Shown here: one piece after another, positions 8,637 through 16,726 of the stretch
Layout: every line of letters begins with the position of its first letter
Position numbering within the stretch: position 1 is the first letter of the stretch
The notes under the pieces: generated by a model
Databases searched by the model: none
What the model saw: only the letters and a program-made list of their open reading frames with translations
What the model was told of the DNA's origin: nothing
Source of the DNA: an uncultured Clostridia bacterium
Lineage (GTDB): Bacteria; Bacillota; Clostridia; Christensenellales; Pumilibacteraceae
Assembly: GCA_947581755.1 (NCBI GenBank)
Contig: CANPVN010000006.1
Span: 1-64,000 of the forward strand
Direction of reading: 5' to 3'
DNA: 64,000 nucleotides
Program-made: the position numbers and the translations under genes

Positions 8637-8678
8637 AAAAAAAGGGACGTTCGCCGTGGCGTTACGAAGTCCCTCTTT
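8637..8678 (-). terminator. Intrinsic terminator after the sirtuin gene
   Basis: A GGGAC/GTCCC stem with flanking A/T pairs is followed by seven T on the minus strand, just downstream of the stop at 8697. A further stem, CCGACGA/TCGTCGG (8599-8635), follows. Confidence 0.75.
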
Positions 8679-8696
8679 GATTTTTCTCTTTAAGCG

Positions 8697-9542
8697 TTAC
8701 AGTTCCCCGAGAATTTGCGCAATATCCGCATTAAGACAGATCGAGCGTTTTTCTATTTCTTCGGGACAGAACGCCTCGCCGAAGTTGATACAGGCATAAG
8801 TCGCGCCTTGGTTTTGCTCGGTAAAATACCAAAACGGGTATTTGATGATAGCGGGCGTATTGTATCCCACGCCGAGTTCGAGATACAGCGTTTTGGCTTG
8901 CTTATGCGTTTTCAAAAACTTTTCATATCGCGCGTAAGCGTCATTCCAACCCTTGTCCTGAACGAATTTGTCGTCGGCGCGCAAATTCATAGTCATCGGC
9001 TTTCCGCAGACGGGACAGCGCGGGATAAGTTCTGTCGGAATACGCATATCCTTCTGCTCTTTTGCCATGCGGCGTACGGCTTCTTCGTTGTCGTACGTCT
9101 CGTTGTGGCAAGGCTCGGAACATTGAAAAAGCCCGTAATCGCCCTGTGTATAAAACAGCCTCTTTTTGTCGAAACCCGCCTTTTGAAAACAGTGATCGAC
9201 GTTGGTGGTGATGACGAAATAATCCTTGTCCTTCACGAGGTCGAAAAGTTTTCGATACACGGGCTTGGGCGGATCCATATAGCGATTGACGAGGATATAT
9301 CGAGACCAATATGCCCAATGCTCCTCGGGAGTTTTATAGGGATAAAACCCTCCCGAATACATATCTTGAAAGCCGTATTTCTCTCCGAAGTCGGAGAAAT
9401 AGCGTTCAAAACGTTCTCCCGAATAGGTAAACCCCGCCGCCGCGGAAAGTCCCGCTCCCGCGCCGACGAGCACGGAATCCGATACTGCCAAAGCCTCTTT
9501 GAGCCTATCGATTTGCGTTGAGATACTTTGCGTAAAACTCAT
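8697..9542 (-). CDS. Class M sirtuin (SirTM-like), probable protein ADP-ribosyltransferase
   Basis: The 281 residues hold the sirtuin NAD fold: GAGAGLSAAAGF near residue 27, TNVDHCFQKAGF near residue 113, and a zinc site from CSEPC and CPVCG. The position where deacetylating sirtuins carry a catalytic His (HG) reads QG in YTQGDYG, as in SirTM enzymes, which ADP-ribosylate rather than deacetylate. Start 9542 is chosen for AAGGAG seven bases upstream; it overlaps the macrodomain gene by 38 bases. Known SirTM operons include a lipoylated GcvH-like target and a lipoate ligase. Neither is here, so the target is unknown and may be encoded elsewhere. Deacylation remains possible. Confidence 0.85.
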   Translation of the reverse strand: MSFTQSISTQIDRLKEALAVSDSVLVGAGAGLSAAAGFTYSGERFERYFSDFGEKYGFQDMYSGGFYPYKTPEEHWAYWSRYILVNRYMDPPKPVYRKLFDLVKDKDYFVITTNVDHCFQKAGFDKKRLFYTQGDYGLFQCSEPCHNETYDNEEAVRRMAKEQKDMRIPTELIPRCPVCGKPMTMNLRADDKFVQDKGWNDAYARYEKFLKTHKQAKTLYLELGVGYNTPAIIKYPFWYFTEQNQGATYACINFGEAFCPEEIEKRSICLNADIAQILGEL

Positions 9543-10278
9543 AATCCCGCTCCTTAAAGACATTGAAAATAACTTTTATGTTGCTTTTCGTCACCCTTTT
9601 ATAGTCTGAGACCGTAGAAACGGCGATCTCTGCGGCGCGCTCGTTGGGGAAATGGAACTCGCCCGTGGAGATACAGCAAAACGCAAGGCTGTTCAGTCCG
9701 TTCTTATCGGCAAGAGCAAGGCACGAGGAATAACAACTCGCAAGAAGTCGTTCATGCTCGGCGGTGAGTTCTCCGTAAACAACGGGACCGACGGTGTGCA
9801 GAACGTATTTGCACGGCAAATTGTAGCCGCGCGTGATCTTCGCCCCGCCCACGGGTTCTTCGTATCCCTGCGCTTCCATAATATCCGCGCACTCCTGCCT
9901 TAGTTGAACGCCCGCAAAGGTGTGAATGGCATTGTCGATACAGCCGTGATTGGGACAAAAACAGCCGAGCATTTGCGAATTGGCGGCGTTGACTATACCG
10001 TCGCAACGGAGAGTCGTTATGTCGCCTTGCCAAAGATATATATCGGGCAAAACGGGCGAAAGGTCGGCAATATCCGTTATGCCTTTTTGCCGAAGTTCCT
10101 CTCCAAGATATTCGTCTTGTACTCGCAAAAACTCCTCGCTTGCCTTGCGCGGCTCCCGCACGTTGAAAAGCGCGCGAAGTAACCGTTTTTGAGAATATTC
10201 GTCGTCGGGAATATCCGCTTGCGCGTTTCGTTCGGCAAGCAGATATTCTATCAGATATTTGCGGCGTTGTCGTTGCAT
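9505..10278 (-). CDS. Zinc-dependent macrodomain protein, protein-ADP-ribose hydrolase
   Basis: The protein has 257 residues, with a helical arm of about 75 residues and then a macrodomain. It shows GDITTLRCDGIVNAANSQM, followed by LGCFCPNHGCIDNAIHTFAG, the Cys/His-rich signature of zinc macrodomains linked to SirTM, and later STGEFHFP. The expected job is removing ADP-ribose put on a protein by the sirtuin it overlaps. It begins about 40 bases after the cupin gene, with AAAGGA before the ATG, and may be transcribed with it. Confidence 0.88.
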   Translation of the reverse strand: MQRQRRKYLIEYLLAERNAQADIPDDEYSQKRLLRALFNVREPRKASEEFLRVQDEYLGEELRQKGITDIADLSPVLPDIYLWQGDITTLRCDGIVNAANSQMLGCFCPNHGCIDNAIHTFAGVQLRQECADIMEAQGYEEPVGGAKITRGYNLPCKYVLHTVGPVVYGELTAEHERLLASCYSSCLALADKNGLNSLAFCCISTGEFHFPNERAAEIAVSTVSDYKRVTKSNIKVIFNVFKERDYEFYAKYLNANR

Positions 10279-10317
10279 AAAACGTCCTTTATCTCTTTTT
10301 GAAAAGAGCGGATTTGT

Positions 10318-10674
10318 TTATTCTATCGTTGCATCGGAAGCGGTATAACTTTGAAGAGAGTTCTCTTTCACCTGTATGCAAATGTATTTGATTGAGCTGT
10401 TTTGCGCGGCAAAGAATCTGCGCTTTGCGGCGGGCGCAATGCGTAACCAATCTCCCGCGGAAAGAGCAACGCTTTCTCCGTCTATTACGGCTGTGCCTTT
10501 GCCCTCGAGAATACCGTAAATCTCCTCATTCTGTTTATGAGAATGTACAAAGGGCACGCTCGCGCCTTGAGGAAGTACGTTTATACTGACCTCTGCGCCG
10601 CTGAGTCCCAACGTATCATGTAATTCGATACGCGCTTCGTCTTTTACACTCGTTTTTTTGAAATTTGTTTCCAT
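10318..10674 (-). CDS. Small cupin-domain protein
   Basis: A 118-residue single-domain cupin. HSHKQNEEIYGILEGKG (about residues 44-60) is cupin motif 1 with the His-His-Glu metal ligands, and GDWLRIAPAAKRRF is a motif 2 in which the usual His is replaced. Such proteins bind metals or small ligands; the substrate cannot be told. It is divergent from an HxlR regulator and upstream of the macrodomain-sirtuin pair, which hints that all respond to one signal. Confidence 0.8.
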   Translation of the reverse strand: METNFKKTSVKDEARIELHDTLGLSGAEVSINVLPQGASVPFVHSHKQNEEIYGILEGKGTAVIDGESVALSAGDWLRIAPAAKRRFFAAQNSSIKYICIQVKENSLQSYTASDATIE

Positions 10675-10724
10675 AAAACACCTCTTGAATTATTTTTTTT
10701 CGTAACCTTTTCGATTACTCCCAT

Positions 10725-10730
10725 AGTATA
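10725..10730 (-). promoter_or_regulatory. Extended -10 element for the cupin gene
   Basis: The minus strand reads TGCTATACT, an extended -10, about 50 bases before the cupin ATG. There is no good -35 box, consistent with dependence on an activator. Confidence 0.5.
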
Positions 10731-10812
10731 GCAAACAAAAAAAATAAATGCTCGAATGTTACAATTCTATTATCGGATAACAAATAAGATACTTTGTTTC
10801 TTTTTTGAACTA

Positions 10813-10841
10813 TTGACAAAATATCGGCTTTGAGTTATAAT
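10813..10841 (+). promoter_or_regulatory. Promoter of the HxlR gene
   Basis: TTGACA (10813-10818) and TATAAT (10836-10841) are consensus boxes separated by 17 bases, ending 33 bases before the ATG. Confidence 0.85.
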
Positions 10842-10874
10842 AAAACCAATTTCAAAAAAGGTCGGTGAAGAAAA

Positions 10875-11204
10875 ATGTTGACGAAAGACGAATTGCCCGA
10901 ATGTCCCGTTGCGACTACCGTAAAGCTCATAGGAAACAAGTGGAAACTGTTGATAATCCGCAATCTGCTGTATAACGGCAAACAGCGTTTCACTGATTTT
11001 ATCAAGACCATTCCCGCGATAAGCAAAAAAGTATTGACGGACAACTTGCGCGCGCTGGAAGAGGACGGACTTATCGACCGCGAAGTGTTTGCCGAAGTGC
11101 CGCCGCGAGTCGAATATTCTTTATCTTCGCTCGGAATGTCGCTAAAACCCGTCCTCGACGCCATGATGGAATGGGGAACAGAATATAAATACAATTTGCA
11201 ATAG
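10875..11204 (+). CDS. HxlR-family winged-helix regulator
   Basis: This 109-residue regulator has the family core: ECPVATTVKLIGNKWKLLII with the single N-terminal Cys, then RFTDFIKTIPAISKKVLTDN and LRALEEDGLIDREVF. HxlR proteins often sense electrophiles or oxidants through that Cys. It is divergent from the cupin-macrodomain-sirtuin unit and probably regulates it and itself. It is one of few plus-strand genes here. The 110 bases after it hold no obvious signal. Confidence 0.85.
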   Translation: MLTKDELPECPVATTVKLIGNKWKLLIIRNLLYNGKQRFTDFIKTIPAISKKVLTDNLRALEEDGLIDREVFAEVPPRVEYSLSSLGMSLKPVLDAMMEWGTEYKYNLQ

Positions 11205-11315
11205 AACTTTATTTATCCTATTGAGGAAAAGCCTGCTTAAAAAGCGATGATAAACCAAAGGCGTGGCAAAAAAAGTTAAGGACGCTTTGAGAATAGATAG
11301 GCATTGCGGAAAGTT

Positions 11316-12638
11316 TTAATTGTACTCTCTCAGCAAGAACGCGAGATAGAGCGGAAGAGTAAGGGTTTTGTCGGATTTTCCTATATTGTATTGTCCGAGT
11401 TTTATTACTCCGTTAACATGATATTTCTCGGGATGAGAAAGAATGGTTTTTGCGCTTTTGGCGTTGCCCGTTGCGGCTTTGACTTCCACGAGGTAGCACC
11501 CGCCCTTATATCTTGTGACGAAGTCGATTTCCAACCCCGAATCTTTGTGATAATAGTAGAGTTTTCTGCCCATTTTGACAAAAATATCGGCGATAAGATT
11601 TTCGAAGATCGCTCCCTTATAGCCATAGAGATTGCCTTGCAAAATGTCGTATTGAGTGCCGTCCTCCAACATACTGACGAAAAGTCCCGTATCGTTCATA
11701 TAAACTTTGAAAATATCTCGTACGGCGTTGCCGTCCAAAGGCAACTCGGGAAATTCGAGATTATAACAACGCGAGACAATCCCCGCATCCTCTATCCACT
11801 GCAAACTGCCCGCAAATTTCGCCGCGGTAGCCCCCTTCTTCACCACGGAATATTGAAACTTCTTGTTTTCTTTGCCGAGTTGTTTGGGAATGGACTGAAA
11901 ACACTCTCTTATAAGAGGCTTATCTTTGTCGTCTGCGTACTTCACCATGTCGTCCTCGTAAGAGCGAATAATATCCCGTTGCAGAGCCAATACCGCGTTC
12001 ATTTGCTTGGTATCCGCAAATTTCTGAACCACTTCGGGCATTCCGCCGACTACGGTGTATTGTAAAATAAGCTCCCTCATCTTATTGTGTAACGCTTCGG
12101 GCACAGGCGTTGCGCGCTCCATATGATCCTTTAAGGTATCGATGACTTGCTCTCCTATCCCGTTCGCCCAAAGGAACTCCTCGAAGTCAAGCGGTCTCAT
12201 TTCGATAAGCGTCTCCGAACCTACGGGGACGGATTTCGGTTGTCTGCCGTACCCGCTTACGCCGAGCAACGACCCCGTGCCGATGACGTCGAACCTGCCG
12301 TCCTCTTTGAAGAATTTCAATGCCGTCCTCGCTTCGGGACAGTCTTGTATCTCATCGAGAATGATAATCGTCTCGCGCGGCGCAAAAACCGCCTCTTTCC
12401 CCAAAAGCGCAGATAGCATTATGATAATATCATCGACCGCCAACGATCCGCCGAAAGCGGAAATGTAGTTTGGATTTTTCAGAAAATTCAAATACACGAC
12501 GTGCTTATAATTCGCCTCCGCAAACGCCCTGACGGAAAAAGTCTTGCCGCATTGCCTTTGTCCCTTGATGATAAGCGGACTTTTATTCGGGGTCTCTTTC
12601 CATTCTTTAAGAATTTTTTCTATCTTCCTTTTTAACAT
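11316..12638 (-). CDS. AAA+ ATPase with DUF4143 C-terminal domain
   Basis: The protein has 440 residues. Walker A is GQRQCGKT (about 24-31) and Walker B is TIIILDEIQDCPEA (about 89-102). The C-terminal half has the DUF4143 segments GAIFENLIADIF and LYYYHKDSGLEIDFV, then LVEVKA, which resembles a degenerate PD-(D/E)xK nuclease fold. Such ATPases are abundant in gut Clostridia and their function is unresolved; a defence or DNA-linked role is often suspected. It is single-gene, with its own promoter, and a 33-bp tandem repeat lies immediately upstream. Confidence 0.85.
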   Translation of the reverse strand: MLKRKIEKILKEWKETPNKSPLIIKGQRQCGKTFSVRAFAEANYKHVVYLNFLKNPNYISAFGGSLAVDDIIIMLSALLGKEAVFAPRETIIILDEIQDCPEARTALKFFKEDGRFDVIGTGSLLGVSGYGRQPKSVPVGSETLIEMRPLDFEEFLWANGIGEQVIDTLKDHMERATPVPEALHNKMRELILQYTVVGGMPEVVQKFADTKQMNAVLALQRDIIRSYEDDMVKYADDKDKPLIRECFQSIPKQLGKENKKFQYSVVKKGATAAKFAGSLQWIEDAGIVSRCYNLEFPELPLDGNAVRDIFKVYMNDTGLFVSMLEDGTQYDILQGNLYGYKGAIFENLIADIFVKMGRKLYYYHKDSGLEIDFVTRYKGGCYLVEVKAATGNAKSAKTILSHPEKYHVNGVIKLGQYNIGKSDKTLTLPLYLAFLLREYN

Positions 12639-12670
12639 TCAACCCATCCTCTTTCTTTTCTTCAAGTACC

Positions 12671-12699
12671 ATTATAGCATAATATAAAAACTTTTTCAA
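12671..12699 (-). promoter_or_regulatory. Promoter of the DUF4143 ATPase gene
   Basis: The -35 TTGAAA (12699-12694), 17-base spacer and extended -10 TGCTATAAT (TATAAT at 12676-12671) are read on the minus strand. The -35 box lies inside the promoter-proximal unit of the 33-bp repeat array, where TTGGAAA has become TTGAAA. Confidence 0.75.
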
Positions 12700-12880
12700 G
12701 CGACTTTTGGGACAAAAGCGAAACTTTTTCCAACGACTTTTGGGACGAAAGCGAAACTTTTTCCAACGACTTTCGGGGCAAAAGCGAAACTTTTTCCAAC
12801 GACTTTTGGGACGAAAGCGAAACTTTTTCCAACGACTTTCGGGGCAAAAGCTAAACTTTTTCCAACGACTTTCGGAGTTT
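12689..12880. repeat. 33-bp tandem repeat array, about six units
   Basis: Units begin at 12689, 12722, 12755, 12788, 12821 and 12854, the last partial. Each reads about AACTTTTTCCAACGACTTT, then a variable GG-rich step and AAAGCGA. Inner units differ only at a few bases. On the minus strand the frame stays open as a repeated KSLEKVSL peptide, but there is no ATG or ribosome binding site, so it is probably non-coding. Confidence 0.9.
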
Positions 12881-12897
12881 TAGAGGGACTCGATGCG

Positions 12898-12934
12898 CGA
12901 AAAAAAGAGCGGGAAAGATATTTTTCCGCTCTTT
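12898..12934 (-). terminator. Intrinsic terminator of the lysine-fermentation operon
   Basis: AAGAGCGG/CCGCTCTT (arms 12905-12912 and 12926-12933) is followed on the minus strand by a long T-run. An additional GTAATTCG/CGAATTAC stem lies at about 12959-12997. Confidence 0.8.
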
Positions 12935-13022
12935 TGTATTTGTTAAGAATTTCTCCTGTAATTCGGGCGCGGCGTAAAGTCGGGAGGCGAATTACGGGAT
13001 TTTTTATTTCTTTACGGGAGAA

Positions 13023-13673
13023 TTATTCGAATCTGCCCACATGTTCGGGAATGATAAGGTCTGCTTCGGTGAGGCGTTTGACTTCGTCAACAGTTGTGTT
13101 TGCGTTGATTTCGCGCAAGACGAGTCCTTCGGGGGTACAGTCGATAACGGCAAGTTCGGTGATGATTCTGTTTACCTTTTTATAAGCGGTAAGCGGCAAA
13201 GTACACCTATGCAAAATTTTGGGTGCGTCGCCCTTTGCGGTATGCGTGGTAACGACTATTACTTTTTTTGCGCCTACGACCAAGTCCATTGCGCCGCCCA
13301 TACCGGGAACGAGTTTTCCGGGGATTATATGGCTGGCGAGAGAGCCTTGTTCATCGATCTGGAGCGCGCCGAGGACGGTCACATCGACATGTCCGCCGCG
13401 GATGATTCCGAACGACGTTGCCGAGTCGAAGAAAGCCGCGCCCGATTTTACGGTGACGAAGGCTCCGCCCGCGTTGGTTATATCGGGATCTTCTTTTCCG
13501 ACTTCGGGAGTATCTCCCATTCCCAAGATACCGTTCTCGGACTGAAAGATTATATCGAGATCGGGGTCGAGATAAGAGGTCAACAATGTGGGAAGTCCTA
13601 TTCCGAGGTTGACTATATCTCCGTCTTTAAGTTCTTTTGCCGCTCTTTTTGCGATAATGTTTTTTGCATCCAT
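13023..13673 (-). CDS. atoA: Acetoacetate:butyrate CoA-transferase beta subunit
   Basis: This 216-residue subunit carries the catalytic Glu in [11 protein letters not shown]. With AtoD it moves CoA from butyryl-CoA to acetoacetate, the by-product of the Kce step, giving butyrate and acetoacetyl-CoA. It is the last gene of the lysine operon, two bases after atoD, followed by a terminator. Other acyl-CoA donors cannot be excluded from sequence, but the operon fixes the likely pair. Confidence 0.9.
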   Translation of the reverse strand: MDAKNIIAKRAAKELKDGDIVNLGIGLPTLLTSYLDPDLDIIFQSENGILGMGDTPEVGKEDPDITNAGGAFVTVKSGAAFFDSATSFGIIRGGHVDVTVLGALQIDEQGSLASHIIPGKLVPGMGGAMDLVVGAKKVIVVTTHTAKGDAPKILHRCTLPLTAYKKVNRIITELAVIDCTPEGLVLREINANTTVDEVKRLTEADLIIPEHVGRFE

Positions 13674-13675
13674 GA

Positions 13676-14329
13676 TTATTTACCCTCCACGATGAAATCA
13701 ACGAAAATTCCCGGAGTCATGACGTTTTCGGGAGGAATTTCGCCTACCTCTACGAGTTTCTCGGCATAGACGATAACGACGTCGGCTGCCGCAGCCACCA
13801 AAGGACAGAAGTTTCTTGTCGTGCCTTTGTAATAAACGTTGCCCGCCTTATCCACTATCGAGCCCGATATTATCGCGACGTCTCCTTTGAGGGCTTTTTC
13901 GAGAATATAATCCTTTCCGTCCACATTGATTATTTGTTTACCCGCGGCGACGTCGGTGCCGAGTCCCGTGGGAGTGAGAACTCCGCCGAGTCCGAAACCG
14001 CCCGCGCGTATCTTTTCGGCAAGAGAACCTTGAGGCACGAGTTCGACCTCGAGTTCGCCTTTACCCATAAGTTCCCCCGTTTGCGGGTTCGTGCCTATAT
14101 GAGAGGCTATAACTTTCTTTACAAGTCCCGCCGCAATGAGTTTGGAGACGCCCTTGTCGGGTTTACCCGTATCGTTGCCTATGAGCGTCAACTCCTTAGG
14201 CGCGCGCTTTACTATCTCATCCACGATGGCGTCGGGTGTTCCGACTCCTATAAAGCCGCCGTACATGAGGGAAGATCCGCTCTTGATTTTTTCCGCCGCT
14301 TCTTGCGCGGAAATGAGTTTGTTTTTCAT
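13676..14329 (-). CDS. atoD: Acetoacetate:butyrate CoA-transferase alpha subunit
   Basis: The 217-residue alpha subunit shows the CoA-binding glycine motif [13 protein letters not shown] and the [17 protein letters not shown] segment. GGAGGTAG precedes the ATG. It is coupled to atoA and lies 55 bases after kamE. Confidence 0.9.
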   Translation of the reverse strand: MKNKLISAQEAAEKIKSGSSLMYGGFIGVGTPDAIVDEIVKRAPKELTLIGNDTGKPDKGVSKLIAAGLVKKVIASHIGTNPQTGELMGKGELEVELVPQGSLAEKIRAGGFGLGGVLTPTGLGTDVAAGKQIINVDGKDYILEKALKGDVAIISGSIVDKAGNVYYKGTTRNFCPLVAAAADVVIVYAEKLVEVGEIPPENVMTPGIFVDFIVEGK

Positions 14330-14384
14330 TTCTACCTCCTTCCGTTTCGGTTTTTTATTTTTTTACGGGACGAACCCGTTTCTT

Positions 14385-15173
14385 TTATTTGAGTCCTCTC
14401 TTTACCATTTCGTTAACGGCAAACGAGATATTGTGTTCGGCGAAGCAACCGGGTCCGAAGCCCGCGTCATAACCGAGTTCTTTTGCCAACTCGTGAGTTA
14501 TTCGGGGTCCGCCGCAACATACTATACACTTATCGCGGTAGCCGTCCGCCTCGAGAAGTTCTATGAGTTCGGTAAGGTTTTTGATGTGAATATCCTTTTG
14601 AGTTACGGTTTGACTTACCAAAAGCACGTCGGCATGAAGTTCCTTGGCTTTTGCCAAAAACTCCTCGTTGGTTACCTGACTGCCCAAGTTATATGCCTCG
14701 ACCATATCGTAGCGTTCCAAACCGTAGTGTCCCGCAAATCCTTTTCGATTCATGATAGCGTCTATGCCTACGGTGTGCGCGTCGGTACCCGTAGAGGCTC
14801 CGACAACGACGATTTTTCTGTGGAAGTGTTCGCGGATAAATTCGTTGACTTCTTCCATTTCCATTACTTCGCTTTCGACTTTTATGACGTTTATCTTGGT
14901 ATAATCTACGGAGTAGATAGTCTGTCCGTAAACGACATAGAATGTGAAATCCGAGTCAAGAGCCTTGTGGCATACCACCGCGGGGTCCATAAAGCCCATT
15001 TTTTTGGCAAGCAGTTTTGCCGCCTCTATGCCTCGCTCGTCATCGGCTACGGGAAGAGTAAAACTGAGTTGCACCTTTCCGTCGTTCATCGTGTCGCCGT
15101 AGGGCTTGAGATCGGTAAGGTCGAGAGTGGTATCGTACACTTTTTTGTCTAAGTTATAGAGTCCTCCGCTCAT
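14385..15173 (-). CDS. kamE: Beta-lysine 5,6-aminomutase beta subunit, cobalamin-binding
   Basis: The 262-residue B12-binding subunit has the base-off motif DAHTVG with Asp131, His133 and Gly136, and Lys144 in NRKGFAG. These match the numbering of the clostridial enzyme, where His133 ligates cobalt and Lys144 holds PLP. The reaction is migration of the terminal amino group of beta-lysine from C6 to C5. It overlaps kamD by four bases. No KamB/KamC-like reactivation genes are present in the window. Confidence 0.95.
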   Translation of the reverse strand: MSGGLYNLDKKVYDTTLDLTDLKPYGDTMNDGKVQLSFTLPVADDERGIEAAKLLAKKMGFMDPAVVCHKALDSDFTFYVVYGQTIYSVDYTKINVIKVESEVMEMEEVNEFIREHFHRKIVVVGASTGTDAHTVGIDAIMNRKGFAGHYGLERYDMVEAYNLGSQVTNEEFLAKAKELHADVLLVSQTVTQKDIHIKNLTELIELLEADGYRDKCIVCCGGPRITHELAKELGYDAGFGPGCFAEHNISFAVNEMVKRGLK

Positions 15174-16726
15174 TTGTGTCCCTCCTTCATAATATCGATA
15201 AACGGATTGAAGTAGATTTCGTTCTTTTCGACGACGCCTTCGAGTCCTTTGCCGCCGTCGGGAGAGCGTTTTATATCGGCGAATACGCCGCGGCTCAGTG
15301 TGCCGAACAATCCGTACTGCTCTATCTTTTCCAACAAATCGGTAGCATTTTCCAGCACCTCGTTGGCTCGTTTCTGAATTATTCCGTCCTTTTTGAAAAC
15401 GATTTCGTCGCCCAAGTCCTTCATTGTGGTCTGAATATATCTCGCGTTTTCGATACTCAACGCTCTGTCCGCCATGAACGGAGTATGAATGGCTTCGGTA
15501 AGCATTCCCAAAAGGTGTATTCTTTGGTGAGTCATTGTCGTAACGACATTGAACAATGCGTCCTGAACGTGTCCCTTGAAGATATTGCCCGTCATATATT
15601 TCGTAGGAGGCATATATTTGAGCGGCGCTTTGGGGAAGATCTCCCGCGCCATTTGCGCCTGCGCAAGTTCGTACAAAAATCCGTTCTCTATCGAGGGGTC
15701 GATTTCGAAGGCGTGTCCCAATCCCATATACTTCTCGGGAAGTCCCGCCATGATCGCGAACTGCTCGTTGAGAAGTTGAGACGCCAATACCGTATGAGCC
15801 TCTGCGACGGCGTCGGCTGTGGTAAGATAGTTATCTTCTCCCGTATTGATTATTACTCCCGCGAATCCGTTGATGACTCTCGAGAAATATTGGTCTATTA
15901 TCGTGCGCTTCATGTTGATATCGCGGAAAAGTATTCCGTAAAGCGCGTCGTTGAGCATGACGTCGAGTCTTTCGAGCGCGCCCATTGCGGCGATCTCGGG
16001 CATGCACAGTCCCGAGCAATAGTTGCAAAGTCTTATATATCTGTGTTGTTCTTCACCCACTTCGTCCAATGCCGCGCGCATGAGTTTGAAATTCTGCTGA
16101 GTCGCGTAAGTTCCTCCGAAGCCCTCGGTGGTGGCTCCGTAAGGCACATAATCGAGAAGGCTCTGTCCCGTCGTTCTTATGACCGCTATGACGTCGGCGC
16201 CCTGTTTTGCCGCCGCTTTCGCCTGTACTATATCCTCATAGATATTTCCCGTCGCAACTATTACATATAACAACGCGCCCTGTTTATCGCCGTATTTACG
16301 CAGATATGCCGAACGTTTTTGTTTGTTTCTCTTTATCTTGGCGACGGACTTCTTGATATAAGGCATAAGAGCCGCCAACGCGTCTTTTGCGGGAATTTTG
16401 TCGATGAGAGAAAGGTCTATTTTGCCTCTGCCTATCTGTTGAGACACGCCTTGAGGATTGAGTCCCGTCGTCGCTATCGCGCAGCCCATGTAGTACGCCG
16501 CACCGCCCGACAACAAGTTCTTTTTTACAAGGTGATCGACAACTACATTGGGCATGGGTACGCCGTAAAAATCCACTCTGTCAACGCCCAAAAGCCTTAA
16601 AACCGTTCTTTCCACCGCAACCGTTGTGTGCTTGTCGATAAAATTCTGAGTATCTATCGCAACGTTCTTGGCGTGCATTCTTGCCTTTTCGACAAGTTCT
16701 TTGTTCAAGTTCAGTTTACTTTTCAT
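15170..16726 (-). CDS. kamD: Beta-lysine 5,6-aminomutase alpha subunit
   Basis: This 518-residue catalytic barrel subunit binds PLP and the adenosyl group supplied by KamE. It is full length for the family. Recognisable stretches include VERTVLRLLGVDRVDFYGVP near residue 53 and the later IRTTGQSLLDYVPYGAT. It overlaps both kamA (four bases) and kamE (four bases), so the three mutase genes are translationally coupled. Confidence 0.95.
   Translation of the reverse strand: MKSKLNLNKELVEKARMHAKNVAIDTQNFIDKHTTVAVERTVLRLLGVDRVDFYGVPMPNVVVDHLVKKNLLSGGAAYYMGCAIATTGLNPQGVSQQIGRGKIDLSLIDKIPAKDALAALMPYIKKSVAKIKRNKQKRSAYLRKYGDKQGALLYVIVATGNIYEDIVQAKAAAKQGADVIAVIRTTGQSLLDYVPYGATTEGFGGTYATQQNFKLMRAALDEVGEEQHRYIRLCNYCSGLCMPEIAAMGALERLDVMLNDALYGILFRDINMKRTIIDQYFSRVINGFAGVIINTGEDNYLTTADAVAEAHTVLASQLLNEQFAIMAGLPEKYMGLGHAFEIDPSIENGFLYELAQAQMAREIFPKAPLKYMPPTKYMTGNIFKGHVQDALFNVVTTMTHQRIHLLGMLTEAIHTPFMADRALSIENARYIQTTMKDLGDEIVFKKDGIIQKRANEVLENATDLLEKIEQYGLFGTLSRGVFADIKRSPDGGKGLEGVVEKNEIYFNPFIDIMKEGHK

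Noticed and set aside
1318..10278. A single ADP-ribosylation defence system made of the DUF3990 gene and the macrodomain-sirtuin pair, as in DarTG
   Set aside because: The two loci are about 7 kb apart, separated by a metabolic block and terminators, and the macrodomain has the SirTM-type zinc signature rather than a DarG one.
12662..12847. Minus-strand 61-codon frame encoding KSLEKVSL repeats
   Set aside because: It begins at a TTG without a ribosome binding site and is an automatic result of a 33-bp repeat, a multiple of three. It also overlaps the promoter of the downstream gene.
12689..12880. CRISPR-like array
   Set aside because: Units are head-to-tail with no spacers and no cas genes nearby. 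The 36-bp arrays at 40470-40620 and 47131-47240 fail for the same reason.
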